Positions 36,501-45,542 of a DNA stretch of 64,000 nt are shown here, piece by piece. The stretch's first letter is position 1. Each line of letters opens with the position of its first letter. Source of the DNA: Pelagomonas calceolata (Eukaryota > Sar > Pelagophyceae > Pelagomonadales > Pelagomonadaceae); NCBI GenBank assembly GCA_918797485.1, contig CAKKNE010000002.1:4616501-4680500 (forward strand). Direction: 5' to 3'. The notes under the pieces are model-generated. The model had not been told where the DNA came from. It made no database searches and saw nothing but the letters and a program-made list of their open reading frames with translations. A program made the translations under genes and the position numbers.

Positions 36501-38858
36501 GACGCGTGGTTTGATGGGGACTCGGAACCGTCCCAGGAGCTCGAGCCGGTGCTGGAGGCGGACCACGAGACCGTCGAGAGCGTCGATGATGATGATGATG
36601 AGGTTAATGAGACGGAGCTATCTGTCGCGAGTGAGTTAAGGAAGGCGCTGGAGGTAAACGCGTCCCTCGATGACCGCGGCGCGTCGCTCGCGAAGAAGGT
36701 CGCGTTGATCAAGCCGCGGCCGCGCGGCGCGAAAGTGCTAGAAGCTTTGTTAGAGCAGTGCGAACCGTCCCTGATCTTCGGCGACGCCAACGCGACCTGG
36801 GGGCAGCCGGCGCGGTGTGGGGCTGCGTTGGAGGCTTTGTCGGAGTTCGACCCGTCCGAGCAGGCGCGCATGTGTCGCTGTCTAGAAAGGTACTGCGCGC
36901 GCCATGCACGGTCGGACGCTTTGTCATCGACACTGAGGAAGTTGGTCGATTACGACGTGCTCGAGGACCAGGGCGTGGACCTGTGGCGCGACCGCTGGGG
37001 CGACGACGCTCTCGTCGATGAGCCTACTACCTTCTTACCTTCGCCGCGAGCTGTTCTCCTGGAGCAGTCTGATGAGGAACCGGAGTCGCCGGTGGACCGG
37101 GCGATTCATGATGCTCGTCAGGACATCGAGGAGCGGGTCGAGGCGCGGCTCAACTCGCCGAAGCAGTCTCCCTCATCGGTGGCGTCGCCGCCGTCGCCGC
37201 AGCGGTCGCCGGCGTCGGCGTCGTCGCCGCAGCTGGAAGAAGCCTTAGAATCGGCGCGGAAGGCGTCGCAGGCCGCCGCCGAGGCCTTGGATGCGGCCAA
37301 TTCTTCCAGAGCCGAATCTAGAACTCTGAAAGCGAAGCTCGAGCGCGCCGCGTCGTCGGACCAGTTATCAGATTTGCAGAAGGAGACGTCCGCGTCTACC
37401 AGCAAAGCGTCCACCGAAGCCCAGAAAGCGAAGCTCCAGGCCGACGAGGCGTCGCAACGAGCTCAGCGCGCGGAAGAAGCCGCTCAAAGAGCTAGGGATG
37501 AAGCGCGGGAAGCGAGACAAGCGTTAGCTGTTGCGGTGGCGGAAGCCGACGAGCGCCAACGGGCCATGGAGGCGTCCGTCGAAGCTAGATCAGCGTTGGC
37601 CGCCAAGCGCGACGCCGAGGTCGAGGCGAAATTCGAGCGGAAGCTGGCCGCCTTGCAAGCGTTGGAGGAGCGGTTGTTAACTGCTGCGCGAGACGAGGCT
37701 TCTCGAGTCGCCGAGGAGAAGGCGTCGATTGTCGCCGACGAACGAGCTGCCAGAGTAGCGAGGGACGCTGCCGCGGAAGTCGGGGAACGGACGGCCTCCA
37801 TCGTCGAAGACCAGCAAAAGAAGCTCCAGGAGGAGGTCACGGACGCCAGTCGTAGGGTCGACGCAAAGTTCGCGGAACTCGACGAAAAAATAGTGGAGGC
37901 GACGACGCCGAGGCCCTTCCCGCCGCGGACGCCCGTCGCGCGGCCGCCGTCGTCGTCCTCCTCATCATCAGATGACGCCTGCGTCAATCTGGGAGAGTCG
38001 CTGGAATTACAGGCGCCCACCCAAACCGAGACGCCCGCGAAGTTGTCCGAAGTCGTCGGCTTGCCGTCTCGGGCGCAGTCGAAGCTCCGCGAACGGTTCT
38101 TGCGGTTACTGAGGCAGCCGTCGGGGCCTCTGCTAGATGATGAAGGTTGTCTCGTGCGCGTTCGGGTCGAGCACGGCTACGAAGGTAGTAAAGGAAGGTG
38201 CCGCGTGGAGGTGACGAATGTGTCTGATTCAGTCTTAGAGGACCTGAAGATCGACGCGTTCGCCGATGATGAGGAACCCACACTCATCGTGTCGACGCGG
38301 CTGGAGGAAGAGGCTTCGGATCTACAACCCGGCCAATCATTAACTTGCAGGGTCTCGTGCGCCTGCCGGGCGCCGTTTGTGGTCCCTCCGGAGCTCGCCG
38401 TGCGCTTCGAGAGTGAAGGAAAGAGGTACGCCTACGCTCTAAGGCTGCCGGTGGCCGTCACGTGCTTCGCGCAGCCGGATGGCTACAACGCGAGAGATGT
38501 GGGCGCGTTCCGGCGACGGTGGGACGAGTGCGGCGGGTTTGACGGTTCGGAGAAGCAGGTCGTCGTCGCGGCGCGCGGGGCCGTCGACGTCGACGCGCTG
38601 GACGACGTGCGCCAGCGCATTGTGGGAGGGGCGCTGCGCGGCGCGTTAGTCAGGGGCGCGGATCCGACGCCCGCGACGGCGACCGCCGCGTCGCTGATCA
38701 ACACGACGGACGACGGCGCGGTGGACGTGCTAGTGCGGTTGGAGGCGAACGCGGCGGCGCGGGCGTTCCGAGTGACAGTCCGGTCGCCGTCGCCCGCCGC
38801 CGCCGCGGCGTTCAAGAACGTGCTCCAGGCGCTGCTGACGTCGTACTTCGCCGTCTAG
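33501..38858 (+). CDS. PH - PDZ-like - coiled-coil - alpha-adaptin-appendage protein (3 exons)
   Basis: Exons 33501-34262, 34403-35349 and 35429-38858 join in frame to 1712 residues. An N-terminal PH domain (GELLKKEKGPLGAKWTRKLV, then EKEAWRSLLAPLC; about 8-112) would bind phosphoinositides. PDZ-like units follow: LGIQLRLEPEVDGKRAILVL near 150-235 and LGVVLRLITPPTGG near 420, with a weaker one between. Coiled coils lie at about 614-740 and 1170-1395 with a helical unknown block between. The C-terminal 240 residues match the AP-2 alpha-adaptin ear: a beta-sandwich (GRCRVEVTNVSDSVLEDLKI, then LQPGQSLTCRVSC) followed by LPVAVTCFAQPDGYNARDVG, FRRRWDECGG and the platform ending FKNVLQALLTSYF. It probably works in endocytosis or vesicle traffic at membranes. 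Confidence 0.82.
34263..34402 (+). other. Intron 1 of the PH/PDZ gene (140 bp, possible old introner)
   Basis: AAG followed by GTCCGCGACG at 34263, and acceptor ATCACAACGCAG ending at 34402; both sides are in phase 0. The interior CGCCATCGACGCGACTCGGC (about 34286-34305) and the CCAATTCATTCG after it match the core of other introners, for example at 44893-45000. The ends no longer form clear inverted repeats and no target duplication is visible. Confidence 0.6.
35350..35428 (+). mobile_element. Introner of 71 bp with perfect 8-bp target duplication
   Basis: GTCGCCGA at 35350-35357 is repeated exactly at 35429-35436. Between them the element starts CCGCGTGAAAATCAA and ends TTGATGTCCACGCAG, whose reverse complement CTGCGTGGACATCAA matches the start at 12 of 15 positions. 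The donor GT is the first two bases of the left duplicate and the acceptor AG ends the right repeat. Splicing restores ...N P T S P K P T..., exactly the pre-insertion frame; unspliced, a stop (TGA) follows at once. Confidence 0.92.
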
Positions 38859-39235
38859 GAGTGCTCTCTCCCGCCTCTTTAAGCGATTTTGATACATCTG
38901 GATACAAGTCTAGCGACTACAAGCACGGGTTTTTCACGCTAAAATAATAGCTTATTAGCTTGACGCACGCATATCGATACAACACTGCCGAGTCAGCGTT
39001 CGAGAGGCCACAACGCGATATATAGGACTCGCAACCGCAACAAAGCTCGTTGAACCAGCTCTCTCAAAAAAGTGCACTTTTGCCTGTTTGCAGCTAGCCA
39101 ATTATCCGTGGTCTAGTCCAGCGTTCGTTCGCGTGCGCGCTCAACGACTCCTATTTTTGCCAAGCGATCCGTATTCTGAACAGTAATGGCGGACGTAGAA
39201 GCCGCCGCGACGGCGAGCGACGACGGCGGCGAACG
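38859..39235. other. Spacer before the RND fragment
   Basis: About 375 bp. A 17-codon frame at 39186 (MADVEAAATASDDGGER) ends at TGA, overlapping the first codon of the RND exon. It could be a decoy or a remnant first exon. No other coding signal was found, and no part of the missing RND transporter is present here. Confidence 0.35.
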
Positions 39236-39973
39236 GTGAGCGGCTGGGGGCTCGGTGTCCTGGAGTCGATTCTTATTGTCATAGTGATTGGCTTTTCGGT
39301 AGACTACACCGTCCATCTGGCCGATAGCTACATGCAGTCGCGCGCTATCGACCGCGAGGGCAAAGTTACGGACGCTCTGACGCACACCGGCATGAGTGTG
39401 CTGAGCTGTGTGGAAATCAACCAGTGTGTCGGGTGCACCCGACATTTTTCACTAAGTCATTTCTCGGTGATGACGTGACCGTGCTGGCTCCGTCGAGCGG
39501 TGACGAACCGGCATCGCCACGCCATCGAGCAGCCATCGCGTCGATGGCGTGGAGGACGACGCGACGATTCAGCACGAATACGCCGTAAAATTTTGATTTC
39601 GACACAGGTGCTGAGTGGGGCCATCTCGACCATCCTCGCGTCGATCCCGATGCTGTTCACGCAGATTATATTTTTCTACAAATTTGGCGTCTTCATCCTC
39701 CTGACGATCGTGTTGTCACTGATCTTCAGTCTGTTCTTCTTCGCCAGCGTTCTGGCGGAGATCGGCCCCGTCGGCAAGCGCGGCCAGGTGAGCCTGCTCT
39801 ACCGGGATTGTGTCAACCGTGCGAAGGCTGAGCTCGACGAGATGGACGAGGCGCAACGGCTCGTGGACGAACAGTCGGTGCGCAAGGAGGGCTCGGTCAA
39901 GCGGTCCTGGTCGCGGGCATCCGTCGACGACGCCCCGGCCGAGGAGTCCTCGCCCGCGCCCGTAGACCTCTAA
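39236..39973 (+). pseudogene. C-terminal fragment of an RND sterol-sensing-domain (Patched/Dispatched-like) gene
   Basis: Exon 39236-39397 and exon 39608-39973 join in phase 0 to about 176 residues: ESILIVIVIGFSVDYTVHLAD, then ALTHTGMS joined to VLSGAISTILASIPMLF, then two more hydrophobic helices and a charged tail. This is the last half of the second transmembrane bundle of Dispatched/Patched/NPC1-type transporters (the GxSVDYxVHxAxxY and GxSVxxGAxSTxxA blocks). Family members are over 800 residues, so at least 80 percent is missing upstream, where only 377 bp separate it from the previous stop. It has no good ATG (the open frame starts at GTG). It is either a 5'-truncated copy or a gene whose earlier exons I could not see. 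Confidence 0.6.
39398..39607 (+). mobile_element. Introner of 202 bp with perfect 8-bp target duplication
   Basis: GTGCTGAG at 39398-39405 is repeated exactly at 39608-39615. The element starts CTGTGTGGAAATCAACC and ends TTGATTTCGACACAG; the ends match at 14 of 15 positions as inverted repeats. The core contains GCCATCGAGCAGCCATCGCG followed by TCGATGGCGTGG, a nested inverted repeat shared with other copies. The donor GT opens the left duplicate and the acceptor AG closes the right repeat, so splicing yields GMS-VLSGAIS, the family sequence. It is the longest and cleanest copy in the window. Confidence 0.95.
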
Positions 39974-40002
39974 ACAAGATTCACATTACACCACATCCTA
40001 TA

Positions 40003-41448
40003 TCAACGCCGCCGCCGCGCCCGCGCCACCTCGCGCCTCCATAAATACGCCATCGACAGCCCCGGCACGCCGACGCGCGCGCCCAAGCCCCTTAACAACA
40101 GCGACACACGACACGTGAGCATGTACTTGCGCGGGATCTTCCGGACCTTCTCGCCGCGCTGCCGCTCGAAGTCGTTCAAGGAAAGGAGACCGCCATCGAC
40201 AATGTTACGGTCAAACAGTTGCGTCGCGAAGGTACACATATAATCCTCGTCCATCCTTTTCGAGGAGAAGCCCATGGCTTTGACCGCGTCGACAACACCT
40301 CCTCGATTGTTGTGATGGAGGTGATGATACAGGTCAGCCAACACCGCGACTTCTTGATCGTTATAGGAACAAGAGCACCCGTAGTCGATGAGGCCCAGGC
40401 GGCCGTCCTCGAGCACCATGACGTTGCCAGGATGCGGGTCGGCCGAGAAGCCCGGGGAATCCTCGCCGAAGATGAGGGCGCCCTGGGCCGCCGCGACCCT
40501 CTTGAGGGACACCACGGCCCGTCGTTGCAGCCGCCAGAGCCGCCAGCCCTTTACGAGGGCGTTGCTGCGTTGCGCTGCGTGAGCTTGCTCCTCGAGGTCG
40601 CTCCGCAGGCTTCGTCCGTTCAACCAGGCCATCGTGAGCACTTTTTGCGAGGAGAGCTCCGGGAGGGACGCGGGGACGGCGATTCTACGCGCGAGCCGGG
40701 GCCGCTTCGACCGCAAGTAACGTCCACACGCGTCCATCTGGGCCGCCTCTTTACGGTAGTCGAACTCGCCCTTTACTCTCATCCGAAATTCGTCGACCGC
40801 CGGTAACAGAGCCGGCTTCACTATGCGAAGAACGCGCCGCACGTTGCTCAGATCGGATAATACCAATTGGCGGCCGCCCGGATACATGACCTTCACGGCA
40901 ACCGTACGATTGTCGAGAGTTGTCGCTCGGTGGACCTGGCCGATCGATGCGGCACCGACAGGCTCAAGCTCAAAATGCCGGAAGCTCTCCTCGACGGGCC
41001 GCCCGAGCTCCCGCTCAAGGACGCGCTTCGTCACGCGCCAGGGCCGCGCCGGCGCGTCGTCCACCAAAACCTCCAACCTCGACACCCAGGGCGCCGGCAA
41101 GAGCTCCGGGAAGGCCGTCGATATCAATTGGGCCGATTTCACATAGGCGCCGCGCAGGTCCCGCACCAGACGCTCCATGCGCACCGCCGTGGCCTCGTGC
41201 ACGTCTTCCATCGGCGCGCGCGTGACGTAACGTACTGCGTACGCGCCACCGATGCGCAGCATTCCCGCTTGGAACCGCGCGCCCCGTCGCACGGGTCGTA
41301 CGCTTGTCGCGGCGGCGGCGGCGCCGAGCACTGCATAGCGCTTTCGGAAGCGCCAGTCGTCGTCGCCGTAGTTGGCACTACCGAAGCGCGTCTGGGGACG
41401 CAGGCCGATGCAGCGCGCTAGAACGAGGGCCGCGAGCCATGGCCTCAT
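40003..41448 (-). CDS. ABC1/COQ8-like atypical protein kinase (UbiB family)
   Basis: 481 residues from the ATG at 41448 (MRPWLAALVLARCIGLRP, a possible organelle transit or signal sequence); an ATG at 41535 adds 29 residues. UbiB hallmarks: KSAQLISTAFPELL (the KxGQ motif with Gly replaced by Ala), ELEPVGAASIGQVHRAT (the Ala-rich loop), VAVKVMYPG with the beta-3 Lys, EFDYRKEAAQMD (ExD motif), SADPHPGNVMV (catalytic loop) and GLIDYGCS (DFG variant). The family supports ubiquinone or plastoquinone metabolism in mitochondria or plastids through ATPase activity. The KSAQ change in the family's defining motif is noteworthy. It is convergent with the RND fragment, with 29 bp between stops. Confidence 0.87.
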   Translation of the reverse strand: MRPWLAALVLARCIGLRPQTRFGSANYGDDDWRFRKRYAVLGAAAAATSVRPVRRGARFQAGMLRIGGAYAVRYVTRAPMEDVHEATAVRMERLVRDLRGAYVKSAQLISTAFPELLPAPWVSRLEVLVDDAPARPWRVTKRVLERELGRPVEESFRHFELEPVGAASIGQVHRATTLDNRTVAVKVMYPGGRQLVLSDLSNVRRVLRIVKPALLPAVDEFRMRVKGEFDYRKEAAQMDACGRYLRSKRPRLARRIAVPASLPELSSQKVLTMAWLNGRSLRSDLEEQAHAAQRSNALVKGWRLWRLQRRAVVSLKRVAAAQGALIFGEDSPGFSADPHPGNVMVLEDGRLGLIDYGCSCSYNDQEVAVLADLYHHLHHNNRGGVVDAVKAMGFSSKRMDEDYMCTFATQLFDRNIVDGGLLSLNDFERQRGEKVRKIPRKYMLTCRVSLLLRGLGARVGVPGLSMAYLWRREVARARRRR

Positions 41449-41801
41449 CCTGGCCCCAGGAATGCTGCACGACTGCTCTGCTGCGCCGCGCTGTCCACAG
41501 CTGCAGCGCAGCGATGCGTTACGCTGCTGCTGCACAGCTGGTGCCCGTCGTGCAGCCCAGATGGCTACACAATGCCAAAGCCAGCAGCAGCTAGCGGCTG
41601 TAAGACACTAGCCAAAAAGCAAGCCAGTGCCGCGCCGCGCGCACAGCTGCAGCCACGCAGCGCTAACATTTGCCAGCGCGTATTCTTTGGCTCACTTGTA
41701 CACCGGACCGGTACGGACCGGTAGCACAAGCTTAGCGGCACGGAGAGGGCAGCGCATCACTTTGGTGCCAACCGCAGCCGCGCGTAGCACAGCAGTCAAA
41801 A
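41449..41801. promoter_or_regulatory. Divergent spacer between COQ8-like and GYF genes
   Basis: About 350 bp with repeated CAGCTG/GCTGC words and two copies of CACAGCTG at about 41497 and 41535; some of it may be coding if the upstream ATG at 41535 is used. No separate gene. Confidence 0.3.
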
Positions 41802-42830
41802 ATGAAGAAGAACACCTTCATCCCCGAGGCCATGCGCGGCGTCTGCTTCGAGTGCGGCGCGCGCGGCCACTTCGGGCGGGACTGCCCCGTCCGTAAAGCA
41901 AATGACGGGCGGCGAGGCAAAAAACGCGTGCGCTTCAACCCCGAGGAGGACGTAGCAGAGGCGGCCGAGGTTGATGAGGGCCTCGAGCCCCGGACGGCCA
42001 TGGACGGAGATGTGGATGATGATGATGAGGACGACGACGTCCCGGTGCGCGCGATGAAAGATGAAATAGAAGGCGAGGAGAACGACACGGGCGAGCGCTA
42101 CAATGAGGTGGGCGAGCGCATCGAGCCCTTCAATCTGCGCGCGGAGCGGGCGAACGACGGGTTCTTCGACGCGAACGGCAATTTTGTGTGGAAGCGCGGC
42201 GACGCGGAGCCGGACGCGTGGCTCGCGTCCATGGACGAGGCCGCCGAGGAGGCGGCGGTGGGCGAGGCGTTGGCGCGTTCTACGAAGATGGAGGAGAGCG
42301 ACGGCGACGAGGAGCCCTCGCGAGAGCCTTCTGAGTTGATTGTGGAGCTTATACAACTACTGGAGCCGGGCGAGACCGTGGCGGCGGCGGTGCGGCGCGT
42401 CGGTCGATTGCTCAAGGGCGATAAATCAGTGCGGCCCACTTTTGAGCGGCTGACGGCCGCCGCGGACGCATTGGTGCGGAGCGGCCGCGGCGGCGTCTAC
42501 GAGGAGACGCGCGAGGAACTTGAAAAGACGGGCAAGCCGCCTCGTCTGATAGCGAAGCCCGACGATAGGAGACGATGGGAGTACTGGGCCAAGGACGGGA
42601 AGACCTACGGGCCGTATACCACCCAACAAATTTTAGATTGGCGCGCCGAGGGCTACTTCGCGGGCGACGGCGGTGTGCCGATGCGTCTCTACTCAGAACC
42701 GAAGGCCGCCGACGACCTCGCGGGCGACCTCGAGGACTCGGACGACGACGCGCCGGCGCCGGAAACGAAGTGGCTCCACTCCGACGACATCGACTTTCTG
42801 GGCGACGGGCAGGAGTCGCCGCTCCCCTAG
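41802..42830 (+). CDS. CD2BP2: CD2BP2/LIN1-like U5 snRNP protein with CCHC knuckle and GYF domain
   Basis: 342 residues. A CCHC zinc knuckle (CFECGARGHFGRDC) lies near residue 15. The middle has the LIN1/CD2BP2 family block IEPFNLRAERANDGFFDANG, then VWKRGDAEPDAWLAS. The C-terminus has a GYF domain (WEYWAKDGKTYGPYTTQQIL, then WRAEGYFAGDGGVPMRLY), which binds proline-rich ligands. In yeast and animals this protein is part of the U5/tri-snRNP and interacts with Prp6/Dib1. The N-terminal zinc knuckle is an addition not usual in the animal protein. Acidic tracts fit a nuclear location. Confidence 0.85.
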   Translation: MKKNTFIPEAMRGVCFECGARGHFGRDCPVRKANDGRRGKKRVRFNPEEDVAEAAEVDEGLEPRTAMDGDVDDDDEDDDVPVRAMKDEIEGEENDTGERYNEVGERIEPFNLRAERANDGFFDANGNFVWKRGDAEPDAWLASMDEAAEEAAVGEALARSTKMEESDGDEEPSREPSELIVELIQLLEPGETVAAAVRRVGRLLKGDKSVRPTFERLTAAADALVRSGRGGVYEETREELEKTGKPPRLIAKPDDRRRWEYWAKDGKTYGPYTTQQILDWRAEGYFAGDGGVPMRLYSEPKAADDLAGDLEDSDDDAPAPETKWLHSDDIDFLGDGQESPLP

Positions 42831-42895
42831 CCGGTCGCGCCGCGTAAAAACTAATGTGGTCTCTACTGCCCGCCCGGATTTGAGAAACAGTGTAC

Positions 42896-43022
42896 TTAGT
42901 AGTCGTCGCCGCCGCCGCCGTCGCCGAACATGTCCATGCCGCCGCCCATGTCGATCTCCTCCTCCTCTTCCTCCTCCTTCTTCTCCTCCTCGGCCGCGGC
43001 CCCGCCGCCGCCGCCGCCGCCC

Positions 43023-43054
<32 letters not shown>

Positions 43055-43258
43055 CATGGGCACGTCCTTGATCTTCTCCATACCCGCGTCGATGACCGCT
43101 GCGAGCTCCTTGCCCTCCATGTCCTTGATGAGTGCCGCGATGCTCTCCTCGTCGGGCTCGGCCTTGCCGCCCGCGACGACGACGGCCTTGACCTGGTCCG
43201 CCGTCGGCTTGGCGTTGCCGCCTAATACAAGCATCGTGTACGCCGCGGCGTTCTCCAT
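42896..43258 (-). CDS. RPLP2: 60S acidic ribosomal protein P2
   Basis: 120 residues from the ATG at 43258 (MENAAAYTMLVLGGNAKPTA). The helical N-domain contains QVKAVVVAGG, ESIAALIKDMEGKELAAVID and the following AGMEKI, diagnostic of P2. It is followed by a Gly hinge of 14 residues (an ordinary P2 has an Ala/Gly hinge), an acidic Glu/Lys run and a tail MGGGMDMFGDGGGGDDY. It pairs with P1 on P0 in the ribosomal stalk and recruits translational GTPases. The tail lacks the GFGLFD end of animals, plants and yeast. An ATG at 43414 would add unlikely basic residues. Confidence 0.93.
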
Positions 43259-44066
43259 GGTGCGCGTCCGAACGGTACAGCGGTCCGCAGCGTCGGGCGC
43301 AGCGAACGAATTAAGCCGTACCTGCGGGGGCGGGCGGTGAGCGGGCTTGCTGCCTCTCGTTTCTCTCGTCTGCGCCGCTGCGCCGCGCTCCTGCGCCGTT
43401 CGCTCTCGCTGCACCGCGGCGGCGGCGTCGCGCAGCGTTCCCGCGCCGCTCGCTCTCGCTGCACCGCGGCGGCGGCGTCGCGCAGCGTTCCCGCGCTTCT
43501 CGCTGCCGCTGGTAGCGCTGCGACGGCGTCTAGCGGCGTTCCAGCGGCCCCAGGCTGGGTGTGCTGATTACGCCGCGAGATGAAGCGCTGGCGGCGAGAT
43601 TTTTGCACGATGGCTGGCGACGAGAGATTTTTGGACCAGTGGCGACCTTCTTTTTTGCTTGCGGGTCGATATAGGGACGCAGCGGCGTACAGTTTGATGC
43701 TATCGCGGCGCAAGGGCGAGCGTCGCGGGTTTTCTTGCCGAGAGAAATCGCACACATTTGGACGATTGCTCCATCGAGCCATGCGAAAGATCCCTCAATA
43801 GACAATAAAATTTTAAAGGCTAGAGCACAGGTTTGCAAGGCATATTTGCGCTCGGCTAAGCCGCGCCCGAGGTAAAATCAGAAGCTGGCACGCGAGATTT
43901 GCATATATTATAGCTGCGACATGCAGCTTGCAAAAAAGGCCGACGCCCATCGGCCAGCGGCCTTTAAAAAGGCTCTCAGGCTATATGGGGCCCGTGAGGA
44001 GCAGCAGCGCGCCCTCCACGGTCCACAGCGATAAGATGAGATCGACGTCTAGACCGACGACGACTT
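43259..44066. other. Spacer of about 800 bp with a tandem repeat
   Basis: Contains the 2 x 50 bp repeat at 43401-43500. A 73-codon frame at 43580 (MKRWRRDFCTMAGDERFLDQ) has no supporting feature. From 43800 to 43980 the DNA is more AT-rich. No RNA gene recognised. Confidence 0.4.
43401..43500. repeat. Two-copy 50-bp tandem repeat
   Basis: Units 43401-43450 and 43451-43500, both CGCTCTCGCTGCACCGCGGC followed by GGCGGCGTCGCGCAGCGTTC; they differ at two of the last ten bases. It lies upstream of the ribosomal P2 gene and may be part of its promoter or leader. Confidence 0.85.
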
Positions 44067-45150
44067 CTACCAGTTGCCCATGCCGGGGTACTTCACGGGC
44101 GCCCGCGGCGCCGCCTTGTCGCCGCGCGCCCACTCCAAGCTGGGCGCCACGTAGATGTCGAGCATCTCCTTGTTCTTGCCGTCGCGGCGGCGCACCAGGC
44201 CGGCGACCATCTCGTGGACGAGCTTGATCGTGAACTCGGAGTCGTCGAGGCCGGTGTGCGTCTGGATGCAATCGTAGAAGGTGTAGATGAAGAATGCTAG
44301 GCCCTGCGAACGGAACGCCACACGTGACCGACGTTCGAAGATGGCGTTTCGCGCGGGCTCGTGCGGTGCTCATTTGGTCGCCGTAGGGGGAGTCGACGGG
44401 AAATTGGCCGTTGCCTTTGGCACCAAGGATGTAGCGGATGAACTGGAGCGCGTCGGCGAAGTGCTCAGTAGGGATGCCCAGCTCGCGCAACCACTTCTTC
44501 TCGGCACCGCCAAAGTGAAACGCGAGCACGTCGTCGCTGCTGCTTCTCTCGATTAATTTGGCCGCGTATGCCTCGAGGGCGGCGCGCTGGGTTGCGGTGA
44601 GCGGCGGCGGCTGGAAACGGAAGCGATTTTGTCTTCCAGTATCAAAGGTGTTGCCCTGGCCGCGGTTCGACAGGTTCATGATCTCCGTCATGGGGCCCTG
44701 GGCCGTTTTTTCAGCGGCACCGACCTCGTAGTACAATCCATCAGTCCCCTCGCCGTCGAGAACGAGGACGGAAGCGTCGTTCTCGATCTTCTCGATCCAA
44801 ATGAGGGTGTTTTGGGCCCAAACTTTCTCACCACTCAGTAATTTATCAACGTCGACTTTTAAGGCATGGAGCAAGTAATCAATGGCCATTGCCTGCGCGG
44901 AAAGAACCTCTCGCGGAGCGTTCATGTCGACCTCAACGCCATCGACGCGACGGCTGCTCGACGGCTCGACTCATTGGTTGATTGCTACACCGACCATGAC
45001 AATTCCACGCGTGGCGACGATTTCTCTGAGTTTGATCACCAGTGGCGCGTCCTTGATCTTGGCTAATTTGCTACCGCCCCGAGTTAAAGCATCGTTGCGA
45101 TTTTTAAATCTATCCCTGTGGAAAGAAAGGTCTCCGGCGTTACTCGTCAT
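44067..45150 (-). CDS. DEDDh-type 3'-5' exonuclease candidate (3 exons)
   Basis: Proposed exons: 45150-45001 (MTSNAGDLSFHRDRF...), 44892 to about 44376, and 44303-44067. The first splice removes the introner at 44893-45000 in phase 0. The second intron has no clear GT donor and its left edge is unresolved (a GC donor near 44376 is possible). VLVLDGEGTDGLYYEVGA resembles the Exo I strand with a D-x-E pair. HTGLDDSEFTIKLVHEMV resembles the Exo III H-x-x-x-x-D motif of DnaQ/ERI1 nucleases (HxGLDDS). Exo II would be near LAFHFGGAEKKWL but is not clear. RNA or DNA trimming is therefore plausible, not established. Confidence 0.5.
44893..45000 (-). mobile_element. Introner of 100 bp with decayed target duplication
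   Basis: Minus-strand reading: GTCATGGT, then CGGTGTAGCAATCAACC (14 of 17 as in the 39-kb copy's left end) and, at the right, GAGGTTCTTTCCGCGCAG followed by GCAATGGC. Left and right flanks agree at five of eight positions. The core GCGTCGATGGCGTTGAG is shared with other copies. The donor GT opens the left flank and the AG closes the right end, and both exons stay in frame. Confidence 0.7.
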
Positions 45151-45542
45151 ATAAAGCGACGTACCGATCCAATCGTTCAGGAAGCATGTCCTTCCTCAAT
45201 GGTTTCTGCTCTCGGTACCTGCGGGCGGCGGGAGTGGACGCGAGCGTTGTGTGTGCGCGATCGGAAGGCTTCTGGACGACGCCGCGACGTGCTTTGCTAA
45301 TTGGGCCTCATCCATGTCCGCTACTCGTGGCTTCTTGTCCTTGTACTTCCGGTCGCTCTCCCTAATCCGCATGTACCTGCGACCGCGCCGGCGTCGCGCG
45401 CGCTCCCCCTCTAGAGTGTAAGTTGATTTTGTGGTTTCGAACGGAGTATTAATTCCGCGCGCCGCGGGGCGTCTCGCTCTCGCGGCGTGCCGTCTCTCGG
45501 CCGTTGCCGCGGCCGCATCGTAGACCGCCGTGCCGGCGGGCG
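45151..45542. other. Spacer upstream of the exonuclease candidate
   Basis: About 390 bp lying 5' of the exonuclease candidate's ATG and 3' of the unknown minus-strand gene. TTATATGACG overlaps the proposed ATG. No other coding signal was recognised. Confidence 0.3.

Noticed and set aside
42990-43060. (GCC)n run as a microsatellite of interest
   Set aside because: It encodes the Gly hinge of ribosomal P2 and is explained by coding.
43580-43801. 73-codon ORF in the spacer upstream of ribosomal P2
   Set aside because: No domain, no targeting signal and no conserved-looking composition; length is expected by chance.
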